NCBI GenBank assembly: GCA_022241785.1
Contig: JAKOMP010000042.1
Location: forward strand, 1-34,851
Direction of reading: 5' to 3'
Source: Cyanocohniella sp. LLY
GTDB taxonomy: Bacteria > Cyanobacteriota > Cyanobacteriia > Cyanobacteriales > Nostocaceae
Length of the DNA: 34,851 nucleotides
A program made the position numbers and the translations under genes. Of this stretch, positions 17,294 to 26,072 are shown one piece after another. Below the pieces are notes generated by a model. The model saw nothing but the letters and a program-made list of their open reading frames with translations. It was not told the origin of the DNA and made no database searches. How positions within the stretch are numbered: the first letter of the stretch is position 1; each line of letters opens with the position of its first letter.

Positions 17294-18988
17294 TTAAGCG
17301 CGTGCTAGTAAGGGGGCGGCCGCTAGTAAAGTTTTTGTGTAGGGGTGTTGAGGATTGGCAAAAATCTGCTTAGTCGGGCCTGTTTCGACAATTTTGCCGC
17401 TGTTCATCACCGCAATGCGATCGCACAAAAATCGGGCTAACCATAAATCATGAGTAATAAATAAATAAGTTAGTTCAAATTCTGTTTTTAACGCCAACAT
17501 TAAATCTAATACTTGCGACTGGACGCTAGCATCTAACATACTCACAGGTTCATCGCAAATCAACAGTTTAGGACGAGTAATTAAAGCCCTGGCGATGGCT
17601 ACTCTTTGCTGCTGTCCTCCAGATAAATCTGATGGGTAACGCTGATAATACAGTTCTGGCGGTGTTAATCCTACTTTTTCCAGCATCCACAAAACCTGTT
17701 CCTTGGCTTTTGCTGCATCAGCAAGATGATGGATAAATAACGGATCAGCTATACTTTGTCCCACTGTCATGGCTGGATTCAGACAAGCATGGGGGTCTTG
17801 GAAAATCATTTGCATTTGTCGCCGTGAGGAACGAATTGCTGGACGCGATAAAGTTGTTAAATCTTGTCCTAAAAATTCGACTTTTCCAGATGTCGGACGA
17901 ATAAGTTGCAATATTGTCCTTGACAGTGTACTTTTACCGCAACCAGACTCACCCACTAAGCCAAAAATTTCCCCCTGATACAATTCCAGGTTAATTCCAT
18001 CGACAGCTTTAATTGTTTGTCCTGACCCTTGCAATAATCGTTCCACAAAATTCGGTTCTATTGTGTAGTGTTGCTTTAATTCCGTCACCGTTAATATTGG
18101 TTTAGCAACTCCCTCACTCCCAACTCCCCTACCCTTCGGGAAGCTACACTCACGGCTACGCTCACGGCAAGCCAACTCCCCACTCCCCTCATCCACTGCT
18201 TGAATATGCAAAGCTGCTTTTAATAGCGATCGCGTATATTCATGTTGGGGTTGTCTAAATACAGATTCGGTAGCACCCATTTCTACCATTTTGCCGTTAT
18301 ACATCACACCGATGCGATCGCAATATTCGCCCACCATTGCCAAATCGTGAGAAATCAACAGCAGCGCCATGTTTTCTTCGCTGCATAGTCGCGTTAATTC
18401 TTGTAAAATCTGCGCGGAGACGGTGACATCTAAACTGGTGGTGGGTTCATCAGCCACAATTAACTTGGGATTGAGAAGCAAAGCCAAGGCGATGGCTACC
18501 CGTTGTCGCATTCCCCCACTAAACTCATGGGGATACTGAGACCAACGATTTTCGGGAATATTGACTTTTGCTAAAGTGGCGATGGCTTTTACTTTGGCTT
18601 CCCGTTTGGATAATTCCGGTGCATGTGCTTGCAGTGTTTCGATGCAGTGGTCACCAATGGTCATTAATGGATCAAGGCGTGTCATGGGATCTTGAAAAAT
18701 CAAGGCCACTACTTCACCCCGAAATTTCCGCATCGCTTGGGGTGCTAAATCAAACACAGACTGTCCTTGAAATGTCACCCGTCCAGTAATCCGACTCGAC
18801 GGTGGTAACAAGCGCATTGCAGCCCTTCCTAGAGTGGATTTACCACAGCCAGATTCCCCCACCAATCCCATTCTTTCGCCGCGTTGTAAGGTAAAAGACA
18901 CATCATCAATTGCCCAGTTTATTGCTTCTTCATCATGATGAGGATAAGCAACGCGTAAATTTTCGATACAAAATAAGGCTTCACTCAT
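17294..18988 (-). CDS. fused two-domain peptide/nickel-type ABC transporter ATPase
   Basis: The 564 residues hold two complete ATPase domains, like DppD and DppF fused (as in GsiA/YejF). Domain 1 has Walker A GESGCGKST (44-52), signature SGGMRQR and Walker B LIVADEPTTSLD. Domain 2 (about 295-564) has a second GESGCGKST, LSGGQQQR and LLICDEPVSMLD. It would energise uptake of peptides or similar solutes with separately encoded permeases, which are not in this window. The linker at about residues 265-294 (GELACRERSRECSFPKG and flanks) is the translation of a Nostoc palindromic repeat inserted in frame (18107-18193). All catalytic motifs are intact, so the protein is probably functional. Confidence 0.9.
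   Translation of the reverse strand: MSEALFCIENLRVAYPHHDEEAINWAIDDVSFTLQRGERMGLVGESGCGKSTLGRAAMRLLPPSSRITGRVTFQGQSVFDLAPQAMRKFRGEVVALIFQDPMTRLDPLMTIGDHCIETLQAHAPELSKREAKVKAIATLAKVNIPENRWSQYPHEFSGGMRQRVAIALALLLNPKLIVADEPTTSLDVTVSAQILQELTRLCSEENMALLLISHDLAMVGEYCDRIGVMYNGKMVEMGATESVFRQPQHEYTRSLLKAALHIQAVDEGSGELACRERSRECSFPKGRGVGSEGVAKPILTVTELKQHYTIEPNFVERLLQGSGQTIKAVDGINLELYQGEIFGLVGESGCGKSTLSRTILQLIRPTSGKVEFLGQDLTTLSRPAIRSSRRQMQMIFQDPHACLNPAMTVGQSIADPLFIHHLADAAKAKEQVLWMLEKVGLTPPELYYQRYPSDLSGGQQQRVAIARALITRPKLLICDEPVSMLDASVQSQVLDLMLALKTEFELTYLFITHDLWLARFLCDRIAVMNSGKIVETGPTKQIFANPQHPYTKTLLAAAPLLARA
18107..18193 (-). repeat. palindromic repeat inserted in frame in the ABC ATPase gene
   Basis: The reverse complement reads GGGGAGTTGGCTTGCCGTGA and onward, closely matching the intergenic copy at 14521-14596, including flanking GGGAGT-type heptamers. 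The reading frame is open through about 29 codons and links the two ATPase domains. This parallels the palindromic elements known inside Rickettsia proteins; here the insertion site is a flexible inter-domain linker. Confidence 0.85.
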
Positions 18989-19089
18989 AGTTAGCTGTCA
19001 GCCCTGAGCCACCATCTGGGATAATTTTAAATTTAAGCTAGTGTATCAGATTTGCAAAAGTGGGGCATATTTCTCAGGCGATCGCAGAT

Positions 19090-19875
19090 TCATAAAGCCT
19101 TTCTGATGACCTCAGTATCCAGTTCTAATAATTCCGCTATCTCCTGAATACTGAGTCCCCGTTGCACCAGCTTTGGCAAAATCTTTAATTTAGTTTTTAG
19201 TTCGCCTGCCTCTTCACCTTCTGCTTTAGCTTCTTGATAGACTTTAGTATCTTTCAGCAAGTTTAAATTTAGCATAGCTTCTATTTCTCCACGGCTTAAA
19301 TTGGGAAATTTGTAGACAATAATTGTCTCTATAAATTCTATAACTTTTCTTTGGCTGAGAGTATCTAGTAAATCCTCCTGGACTTGATCAATTAGGGTTT
19401 TGGCTAATTCTCCAGCTTTATTTTCATTTTCTACAATTAAGCGGACAATTCCTAATCCTAGAGAATCATCTGGGACATTTTCTAGTTCATCTAAATAAAA
19501 GCGACGTAAATGAGGTTCCAACAAAGAACGATAACGCAGGGGATAGTTACGTTCATTGCTGCGTTTGTCATAGATAACGATTGCAAACCAGTCAGGGTTG
19601 GGTGGCTGATATTGAGTGAAGTAAAGGAAAATACTGGTAAACAGTCGGTCATAAAATTCTTCATCTTTGTAAAACTGAATTTCTACAAAGTAAAGCGGTT
19701 GATTTGGAAACTCCACCAGTGGAGAAAATACTCCATCTAAGCGAAAGCTTTTTTGTTTAATTTCTGGTGCAGTAAAGCTATAAATATCGGTGTTAGTTTC
19801 AGGTTCACCAATAATTTCAAAGAATATATACGGAAATTCCTTAAATATTTCGTAAAAAATCGCATCTGTTTTCAT
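19090..19875 (-). CDS. DUF2887 / Rpn-like PD-(D/E)XK family protein
   Basis: The 261-residue protein matches the cyanobacterial DUF2887 group, related to Rpn recombination-promoting nucleases. It starts MKTDAIFYEIFKEFP, and a PD-(D/E)XK core is visible as 'SFRLDGVFSP' (Asp) followed by 'LYFVEIQFYKDEEFYDR' (Glu-x-Gln). 'NPDWFAIVIYDKRSNE' and 'LLEPHLRRFYLDEL' follow. The C-terminal tail (about 200-261) is charged and helical, with an 'LSIQEIAELLELDTEVIRKAL' helix-turn-helix-like end. These are multicopy accessory genes of uncertain role. A start 8 codons upstream exists, but the ATG at 19875, preceded by GAAGAAG, fits the family N-terminus. Confidence 0.8.
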   Translation of the reverse strand: MKTDAIFYEIFKEFPYIFFEIIGEPETNTDIYSFTAPEIKQKSFRLDGVFSPLVEFPNQPLYFVEIQFYKDEEFYDRLFTSIFLYFTQYQPPNPDWFAIVIYDKRSNERNYPLRYRSLLEPHLRRFYLDELENVPDDSLGLGIVRLIVENENKAGELAKTLIDQVQEDLLDTLSQRKVIEFIETIIVYKFPNLSRGEIEAMLNLNLLKDTKVYQEAKAEGEEAGELKTKLKILPKLVQRGLSIQEIAELLELDTEVIRKAL

Positions 19876-20109
19876 GATTACTTCTTCTAAGTATTTCAAA
19901 GTAATCTTGGCATGGAGTGTTTACCAAACTACATCATTTAAATTAAAAATAAGTAAAAATTATTCTAACGAAAAGTTTTTTAAATCAATCAAGCAACCCT
20001 CTACTCCCCACTTTTACTGATTTGCAACTTGTTACCAAAATAACTGTCAATTGCCAGTTAAAAATGAGATGATGTAATCACCAGAGTAAAAGGTAAATAA
20101 TTGTTAAGT

Positions 20110-20457
20110 TTACTCCGCCCCTTCTTGTTGGAGAATAGCTTCACAGTATTGGATGAGAGTTGTCAGGCGATCGCCTATTGTCTGCAATCGTCCTTGAGCT
20201 GTCGATACTTGCCGCGATCCTTGAAAAAACATGATATCAATTTCCAACAACCGCAGCTGCTTGCTGATCTCCGTCCGATAAGACTGTACTCGTGAATTTC
20301 CGTCAGCTAACGGCACAATCTGCTGCTGAAATACTTGTTGCAAAAAGGATACACCCTTTCGCAGATCTGAAGAATTTATTTGGGGATCGCTGGTATTGCA
20401 GCGGAGTTGCTCTAGCAAAGTTGCTAGTTCCTGATATTTTTCCCGAGTTGAAGACAT
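20110..20457 (-). CDS. small helical cytoplasmic protein, possibly PatD-like
   Basis: The 115 residues are predicted almost all helical (heptad-like 'YQELATLLEQLRC', 'FLQQVFQQQIVPL', 'LRLLEIDIMFFQGS', 'RLQTIGDRLTTLIQYCEAIL'), with no signal peptide or membrane segment. Size and character resemble a small family found in heterocyst-forming cyanobacteria that includes PatD, a modulator of heterocyst frequency. I cannot confirm that assignment from sequence alone, so no symbol is given. The ATG at 20457 is preceded by a close AGG. It is divergent from the relA/spoT gene across about 220-290 bp. Confidence 0.6.
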   Translation of the reverse strand: MSSTREKYQELATLLEQLRCNTSDPQINSSDLRKGVSFLQQVFQQQIVPLADGNSRVQSYRTEISKQLRLLEIDIMFFQGSRQVSTAQGRLQTIGDRLTTLIQYCEAILQQEGAE

Positions 20458-20536
20458 CCTGTGCTAGTTAAGATAGTATTAATGTCAAGAAAATTTTCTT
20501 TTAAAATTCACTTTCTCAGCTTTTATTAAAACCATT

Positions 20537-20566
20537 AGCCTCAAAGTATGACTTGAGGCTTTATTT
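20537..20566 (+). terminator. terminator-like hairpin upstream of relA/spoT
   Basis: A perfect 8-bp stem AGCCTCAA / TTGAGGCT with an 8-base loop is followed by TTATTT on the plus strand. It lies 110-210 bases before the relA/spoT start and no plus-strand gene lies just upstream. It may be an attenuator in the relA leader or may block leftover transcription. The stem is only moderately GC-rich. Confidence 0.45.
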
Positions 20567-20747
20567 GCAATCAATGGATTCTCCGCCTTATGATTCTTTC
20601 ACCCCGTTTTGAATCAACTACCACAGGCAATCTGAGAATCATTCCTACTTTTTTTCCGCTTTTTGCACACAGCATCTAATGACCACGGTGCTTTTTAGTA
20701 ACTTTATACTCTCTCTTTATCTACCTATCACCTCTAGTCCCTATTAT

Positions 20748-23018
20748 ATGAGCAGCATACTTATCAATTCCACAACCGATCTCGCCCTTCCAGAATGGCT
20801 CCAGAAATGCTTGAGAGAGTCGTCAGCTTATCGGGGCGATACACAAAATGACCGCAGGTATAGTGATGCAGTATTGATTGGGAAGGCATTTGAATTTGCC
20901 TATCAACTGCACGAAGGTCAGTACCGCAAATCGGGAGAACTGTATATTAGCCATCCCGTTGCTGTAGCTGGATTGCTGCGAGATTTGGGAGGCAGTCCTG
21001 CCATGATAGCAGCTGGTTTTCTTCATGATGTAGTTGAAGATACAGATGTCACAATTGACGAAATAGGAGAACGCTTTGGCCCAGAAGTAAAGCAATTGGT
21101 GGAAGGTGTTACCAAACTTTCCAAAATTAATTTCAAAAGCAAAACCGAAAGCCAAGCGGAAAACTTCCGGCGGATGTTTTTGGCAATGGCGCAGGATATT
21201 CGGGTAATTGTGGTGAAATTGGCAGACCGTTTGCATAATATGCGAACTTTACAATATATGTCTGAGTCCAGCCGTCGCCGTAGCGCCCAAGAAACCCGTG
21301 ATATTTTTGCCCCTTTAGCAAATCGCTTGGGGATCGGGCGGATGAAATGGGAATTGGAAGATTTGTCTTTTAAATATCTCGACCCCGAAGCCTTCCGCGA
21401 AATTCAAGATCATGTTTCCGAAAAACGGGCGGCGCGGGAAGAAAAATTGGCTAAAGCCACAGATATGTTGCGACAGCGTTTGCAGCAAGCTGGTATTCAC
21501 TGCCATGAGATCAGTGGCCGTCCCAAGCACCTTTATAGCATTTATCAAAAAATGCAAAGGCAGCAAAAAGAATTTCATGAAATTTACGATTTGGCAGCTT
21601 TGCGGATTATTGTCCAGACTAATGAGGAATGCTATCGTGCCTTGGCAGTAGTCCATGATGCTTTTCGCCCAATTCCCGGTAGATTTAAAGACTACATTGG
21701 ATTGCCCAAGCCTAACCGATATCAATCTTTGCACACCGGAGTTATCGGGCTGAGTGGTCGTCCTTTGGAAATCCAAATCCGCACTGTAGAAATGCATCAT
21801 ATTGCCGAATATGGGATTGCAGCCCATTGGAAGTATAAAGAAACAGGCGGTTCTATTAACCAATTTACAACCTCAGACGAGAAGTTTACTTGGTTACGGC
21901 AACTGCTGGAATGGCAAAGTGATCTCAAAGACGCCCAAGAATATCTTGATAGTGTCAAGGATAATCTATTTGAAGATGATGTCTATGTCTTCACCCCTAA
22001 GGGGGATGTTATACCTTTAAGCCCTGGTTCTACCTGTATAGATTTTGCTTATCACATTCACACAGAAGTAGGAAATCATTGTGCCGGGGCCGTAGTAAAC
22101 GATCGCATGGTGCCCTTATCAACACGTCTCAACAATGGCGATATTGTCAAGATTATCACCCAAAAGAACAGCCATCCCAGCTTAGATTGGTTGAACTTTG
22201 TCAGGACTTCAGCCGCCAAGTATCGCATTAAGCAATGGTACAAGCGATCGCGCCGTGATGAAAATGTCGCGCGAGGACGGGACTTGTTAGAAAAGGAACT
22301 GGGTAAAACAGGTTTTGATAACTTGTTAAAATCAGATGCCATGCAAACCGTGGCAGAAAAGTGTAATTACCATAGTGTAGAAGATTTACTAGCAGGTTTG
22401 GGTTACGGTGAAATTACCCTCAACCTAGTGCTAAATCGCTGGCGAGAAGTAGCCAAAGGACAACAACCTGCTAACGTTGTCCCTTTATTTCCCGGAAAAG
22501 AACTACCGACTACATCAAAAACTGTCCGCGATGCGCCTCCTAGTAGCACACGTCCTTGTGATTCGCCCATTATTGGTGTAGAAGGGTTGGTATATCATCT
22601 GGCTGGGTGTTGTACCCCCATTCCTGGTGAACCGATTATGGGCGTGGTGACGCGGGGTAGAGGAATTTCTGTCCATCGTCAAGGATGTAACAATTTAGAA
22701 CATGTAGAATATGAGCGTGTAGTCCCACTGAGTTGGAATTCGGCTATTGAACATAGCAGCCGTCCCCAGACATATCCGATAAATGTACAAATCGAAGCCC
22801 TTGACCGTGTAGGGGTATTAAAGGATATTTTGTCAAGATTGAGTGACCAAGGAATTAACGTGCGTCATGCACAGGTAAAAACTGCTATTGGTCAACCAGC
22901 GTTGATAGATTTAGGTATAGATATCCGCGATCGCACTCAATTAGAACAAGTGTTTACTCAAATCAAGAAAATGAGCGATATCTTAAATATCCGTCGCCTG
23001 GGACAAATTGACGAATAG
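20748..23018 (+). CDS. relA: bifunctional (p)ppGpp synthetase/hydrolase
   Basis: This enzyme makes and degrades the stringent-response alarmone. Residues are numbered from an ATG at 20679. The HD hydrolase domain has H92, H116-D117 and the E120-D121 pair (FLHDVVEDTD), all intact. The synthetase domain includes 'GRPKHLYSIYQKM' and 'YDLAALRIIV' (about 280-320). A TGS domain follows (about 430-500, 'VYVFTPKGDVIPL'), then a helical/zinc-finger-like region with 'HLAGCCTPIPGE' and a C-terminal ACT domain (about 700-775). This full-length layout is the Rel/SpoT type. The 23 residues before M24 are hydrophobic and look unlike family members. The ATG at 20748 gives a typical N-terminus (MSSILINSTTDLALPEW), though neither start has a clear ribosome site. 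Confidence 0.93.
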   Translation: MSSILINSTTDLALPEWLQKCLRESSAYRGDTQNDRRYSDAVLIGKAFEFAYQLHEGQYRKSGELYISHPVAVAGLLRDLGGSPAMIAAGFLHDVVEDTDVTIDEIGERFGPEVKQLVEGVTKLSKINFKSKTESQAENFRRMFLAMAQDIRVIVVKLADRLHNMRTLQYMSESSRRRSAQETRDIFAPLANRLGIGRMKWELEDLSFKYLDPEAFREIQDHVSEKRAAREEKLAKATDMLRQRLQQAGIHCHEISGRPKHLYSIYQKMQRQQKEFHEIYDLAALRIIVQTNEECYRALAVVHDAFRPIPGRFKDYIGLPKPNRYQSLHTGVIGLSGRPLEIQIRTVEMHHIAEYGIAAHWKYKETGGSINQFTTSDEKFTWLRQLLEWQSDLKDAQEYLDSVKDNLFEDDVYVFTPKGDVIPLSPGSTCIDFAYHIHTEVGNHCAGAVVNDRMVPLSTRLNNGDIVKIITQKNSHPSLDWLNFVRTSAAKYRIKQWYKRSRRDENVARGRDLLEKELGKTGFDNLLKSDAMQTVAEKCNYHSVEDLLAGLGYGEITLNLVLNRWREVAKGQQPANVVPLFPGKELPTTSKTVRDAPPSSTRPCDSPIIGVEGLVYHLAGCCTPIPGEPIMGVVTRGRGISVHRQGCNNLEHVEYERVVPLSWNSAIEHSSRPQTYPINVQIEALDRVGVLKDILSRLSDQGINVRHAQVKTAIGQPALIDLGIDIRDRTQLEQVFTQIKKMSDILNIRRLGQIDE

Positions 23019-23029
23019 CAGAGCCAAAA

Positions 23030-23214
23030 ATGCTCACTACTGGGCTTGTAGAAATCCCCTCTCTAACGAGACGCTGACGCGAGCGATCGCATTTAGGCAG
23101 GGGAGTGTCAATTTTTTGACTTAATTGTCAGATATATTTGCCAGTTTCCAGAGCGATAAGCCTAACGGCATAGCTACGCTTACCGCGCAGCGTGCGTTTT
23201 ACGCAATCGCTCAT
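23030..23214. repeat. intergenic palindromic repeats between relA and the muiA-like gene
   Basis: The convergent gap is filled by repeat-like DNA. TCCCCT and AGGGGA arms enclose a segment with two HIP1-like sites (about 23059-23105). A second segment, GCCTAACGGCATAGCTACGC onward (23160-23210), resembles the GCGTAGC-type palindromes common in Nostoc. It runs to within a few bases of the muiA-like stop codon. No gene is present. Confidence 0.55.
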
Positions 23215-24816
23215 CTAAATATCCAAACCCACAACTTTTAACTCTGGTGGATGTTCAACAGAAAATTGATAGGCTATCTCTCTTATTTCTTGGGCGGGAA
23301 TAGTTAACTCCCATGCTAATAACCCCATTTCTCCCACGTGAATTTGTGGGCTACTACGAGTGAGGCGGACTTTAATTTGTTCGTTCCGACTAACTGGCAA
23401 TTGTTCGGTTAATTTGAGATTTATTTCTTGGTTAATCAAGTTAGTAATCTTCAACCGATAACCATAAGTAGTCCGGCGTTGGTTACTAATTAATCTTTTG
23501 TCTACCTGACGCTCAATTAACTCACGCTCAATTTTCAGACTTTCGTCAATGCCTAGGTTAAGTTGAAATTCCTGCCCTGGTGCAATATTACTTAACTCAG
23601 TTGTACCGACAAAAATATCGTCACGGAAAATATTCGCTTTACCTGGTAACAGCGTCGCCCCATTGGGGCTATTTTTCACACTAGCTTGTAAATACGCAAA
23701 ACTGACCAAGCGTGGTATGGCTACATAATCAAAGCTACAAGGATAATCGTCTTGGAAAATTGTTGTTTTGTGAGGTGCGCCATCACTAGGAATGTTACCA
23801 CCGCCATTGAGTTGAAAAGTAACTACACTGCCTTTGTGGGAAACTTCACTGACAACGGTTTCTGCGGGGATGAAACTTGCTTCGGGAATAGTACCTTGTT
23901 CTGGCCAATTGGCATCCGGTGCAGGCTGAGACATGACACGCGCAGCTAATGTTCGCGCCATTGGTGGGCTTGGGGTGTCAATATACCAAGGTTGGAGTTG
24001 GGGCGGGAGTGTACCTAATCCCGGTTTGGCGGTGGAAAGGCTCAAAGCTACGTCAGTCCAATCTTCGCCGGTGCTTTGGGTGACTTCTGCCAGGTAGCTC
24101 AAATGTACGATTTTGCTGGTACTATTAACCCGCAAGTCATAAAGGGGAGTCCAGCTAGCACGCTGAACGATGTAAGACATCTCTAGCTCAAACTCACCAC
24201 CTCCAGCCGATGCAATTGCTATTACCAAACTCAAACTTTCTTGGGTATGGGGTGTTTGAATTTTTTGCAACGAGGCGCGGAGTACCTGTAATTGCTGATC
24301 TAATTGTTGCTGTTGAGTTTTGCATTCTCCCGAGGCGATCGCATATTCGCTGTACTGACTTCCTAAAAAGTTGAGGAAATCCAATGTTTCGCTGAGGCTG
24401 AGGTTTCTTCTGGCTAAACTCTGGGCAAAAGGTTCTTCTATTTTTTCACGTAAGCCAGCCATGAAACTCGATTGCAAGGCTAAAGCATCTATTTGCGCTT
24501 GTAGGTGGCGTTTTTCTGTTTCTAACTGCTGAATTTGCCTGGTTAACTGTGCCACTCGTTCGGCCACTGGTTCAGTAGTGTAGATGCTTTTGCTGCTCAC
24601 TCCCAGCAATTGCACCCCTACTGTACCTTTACCGCTAACCCTGACGGATTCAGTTTCTAAGGTCATCGGTAATGAAGTAATGACTAATTCCCGTTCTTGT
24701 CCTGTTAAGGACACCATACCCCTTCTTGTAACTAGGGCTGTGTCGCTGTAAACGGTCACAGCTACAATCTGGGTGTGTACGGCTGTTGCCAAAGCAGGTG
24801 TTTCCGGGTTAACCAC
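23215..24816 (-). CDS. mucoidy inhibitor MuiA family protein (DUF4140/DUF4139)
   Basis: The 533 residues show the two-part family plan. The N-terminal DUF4140 region has 'VTVYSDTALVTRRG' and 'LVITSLPMTLETESVRVSG' (about 18-65). A coiled coil follows (about 85-120, 'RQIQQLETEKRHLQAQIDAL'). The C-terminal DUF4139 beta-domain has 'SYIVQRASWTPLYDLRV', 'VTQSTGEDWTDVALSLSTAKP' and 'YRLKITNLINQEINLKLTEQLPVS'. MuiA overproduction suppresses mucoidy in E. coli; its biochemical role is unknown. There is no obvious signal peptide. The start is GTG, preceded by AGGA at 8 bases. It lies 32 bases downstream of the CmpR-type regulator on the same strand, so both may share a transcript. Confidence 0.85.
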   Translation of the reverse strand: MVNPETPALATAVHTQIVAVTVYSDTALVTRRGMVSLTGQERELVITSLPMTLETESVRVSGKGTVGVQLLGVSSKSIYTTEPVAERVAQLTRQIQQLETEKRHLQAQIDALALQSSFMAGLREKIEEPFAQSLARRNLSLSETLDFLNFLGSQYSEYAIASGECKTQQQQLDQQLQVLRASLQKIQTPHTQESLSLVIAIASAGGGEFELEMSYIVQRASWTPLYDLRVNSTSKIVHLSYLAEVTQSTGEDWTDVALSLSTAKPGLGTLPPQLQPWYIDTPSPPMARTLAARVMSQPAPDANWPEQGTIPEASFIPAETVVSEVSHKGSVVTFQLNGGGNIPSDGAPHKTTIFQDDYPCSFDYVAIPRLVSFAYLQASVKNSPNGATLLPGKANIFRDDIFVGTTELSNIAPGQEFQLNLGIDESLKIERELIERQVDKRLISNQRRTTYGYRLKITNLINQEINLKLTEQLPVSRNEQIKVRLTRSSPQIHVGEMGLLAWELTIPAQEIREIAYQFSVEHPPELKVVGLDI

Positions 24817-24848
24817 TACAATATTTCCTATATTTTCAGAACAAAATT

Positions 24849-25796
24849 TCAGATTTCATCCTTGATATCCTCAAGTTTACTGTAAGTAGAAAACCCAGTT
24901 TCCTCGGCAAACTTCTTGGCCGCATCGAGTAGATACGTGTAATAAGTACGAGCAACGATAGATAACTGTTTCCCCGCTGGATGCACCATAAACCATGTGC
25001 GCTTAATGGGAAAATGTTCTACATCCAAAATGCTGAACTCCGAAGAGTCTGGCATTAAAGTATGACGAGATAAAATAGAAATTCCTAAACCTCCGGCGAT
25101 CGCTTGTTTGATGGCCTCGTTACTCCCCAACTCCAGTTTAACTTTTACCTTCACCCCATGTTCGTCTAGCAGTTGTTGCACAGAGCGGCGAGTTCCTGAA
25201 CCTGGTTCCCGCATAATAAAAGGTTCATTCGTCAGGCGTTGGATGGGAATATTTTTCTCTTTGGCTAGGGGATGATTAACAGGTGCAAACACCACTAAGG
25301 GGTTATCTAAAAATGGCTCATAATTAATATCAAGATGTTCTGGGACTTGGCTCATGATATACAAGTCATCCATGTTATTCACCATCCGTTCCAAGATGCG
25401 CTCATGGTTGGTGACTTGTAGGGAAATCTCAATCCCTGGGTAAAGTTGACAAAATGGCCCTAATAAACGTGGAACAAAATATTTAGCTGTAGTAATTACT
25501 GCTAAACGTAATTGCCCTTGTTTTAACCCTTTTAAATCTGCCACAGTCATTTCAAACTGGGCAATAGTTTCAAAAATTTGCCGACAAGTGGCAAATAATT
25601 CTCGTCCGGCTTCTGTGAGAAACAGGCGCTTACCCACTTGTTCAAATAATGGCAACCCTACCGATTTTGTCAGTTGTTTAATCTGCATAGAAACGGTGGG
25701 TTGGGTGAGAAATAATTCTTCAGCCGCACGCGTAAAGCTACTATGCCGTGCCGCCGCCTCAAATACTTTTAGCTGGTGTAGCGTCGCCTGATTCAA
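24849..25796 (-). CDS. cmpR: LysR-type transcriptional regulator, CmpR/CbbR class
   Basis: The 315 residues comprise an N-terminal winged helix-turn-helix (about 4-63: LHQLKVFEAAARHSSFTRAA, then LTQPTVSMQIKQL) and a periplasmic-binding-like effector domain (about 90-300). The sequence is closest to CmpR/CbbR regulators of Rubisco, bicarbonate uptake and carboxysome genes as I know them, rather than to NdhR/CcmR. Such proteins sense carbon status through metabolites such as RuBP or 2-phosphoglycolate. The start is TTG at 25796, supported by a strong GAGGAG 8 bases upstream. The gene lies downstream of ccmO on the same strand after a 276-bp gap, suggesting its own promoter, and directly upstream of the muiA-like gene. 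The exact paralogue name is less certain than the class. Confidence 0.85.
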   Translation of the reverse strand: MNQATLHQLKVFEAAARHSSFTRAAEELFLTQPTVSMQIKQLTKSVGLPLFEQVGKRLFLTEAGRELFATCRQIFETIAQFEMTVADLKGLKQGQLRLAVITTAKYFVPRLLGPFCQLYPGIEISLQVTNHERILERMVNNMDDLYIMSQVPEHLDINYEPFLDNPLVVFAPVNHPLAKEKNIPIQRLTNEPFIMREPGSGTRRSVQQLLDEHGVKVKVKLELGSNEAIKQAIAGGLGISILSRHTLMPDSSEFSILDVEHFPIKRTWFMVHPAGKQLSIVARTYYTYLLDAAKKFAEETGFSTYSKLEDIKDEI

Positions 25797-26072
25797 GGGT
25801 GATTCTCCTCTAAATAGCGATTTAACGATATAACTCTAGTATCACTGAACACCTGCACCTGATACTGAATTGCTCATACAAAGTTTTGACATTTATAATA
25901 GACAAAACTCTATTAACGCTATTAAAAGAAAGTTATTTTCTTTATGGTAATGACGAGTTATCATCAAAATAACAAGCAAAGCGTAAGATGCCTTCCAGCC
26001 AAATGATGAATGTTGAATGCTTAAAGATGAAAGATAATTGCCGTCAATTGCTCATTCATCCTCTGTAATTCA
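25797..26072. other. cmpR upstream region with ATTCATC-type repeats
   Basis: This 276-bp gap separates the ccmO stop from the cmpR start. Its right part (26005-26085) holds repeated TCATTCAT/ATGATGAAT words of the short tandem repeat type. The left part is AT-rich and contains TTAACGATATAA (TTA-N6-TAA), near the LysR-type half-site pattern and possibly autoregulatory, but the spacing is one short of the CmpR consensus. Confidence 0.35.

Noticed and set aside
21315-21863. Long antisense frame in relA/spoT
   Set aside because: It mirrors the strongly conserved synthetase domain. No independent coding signal.
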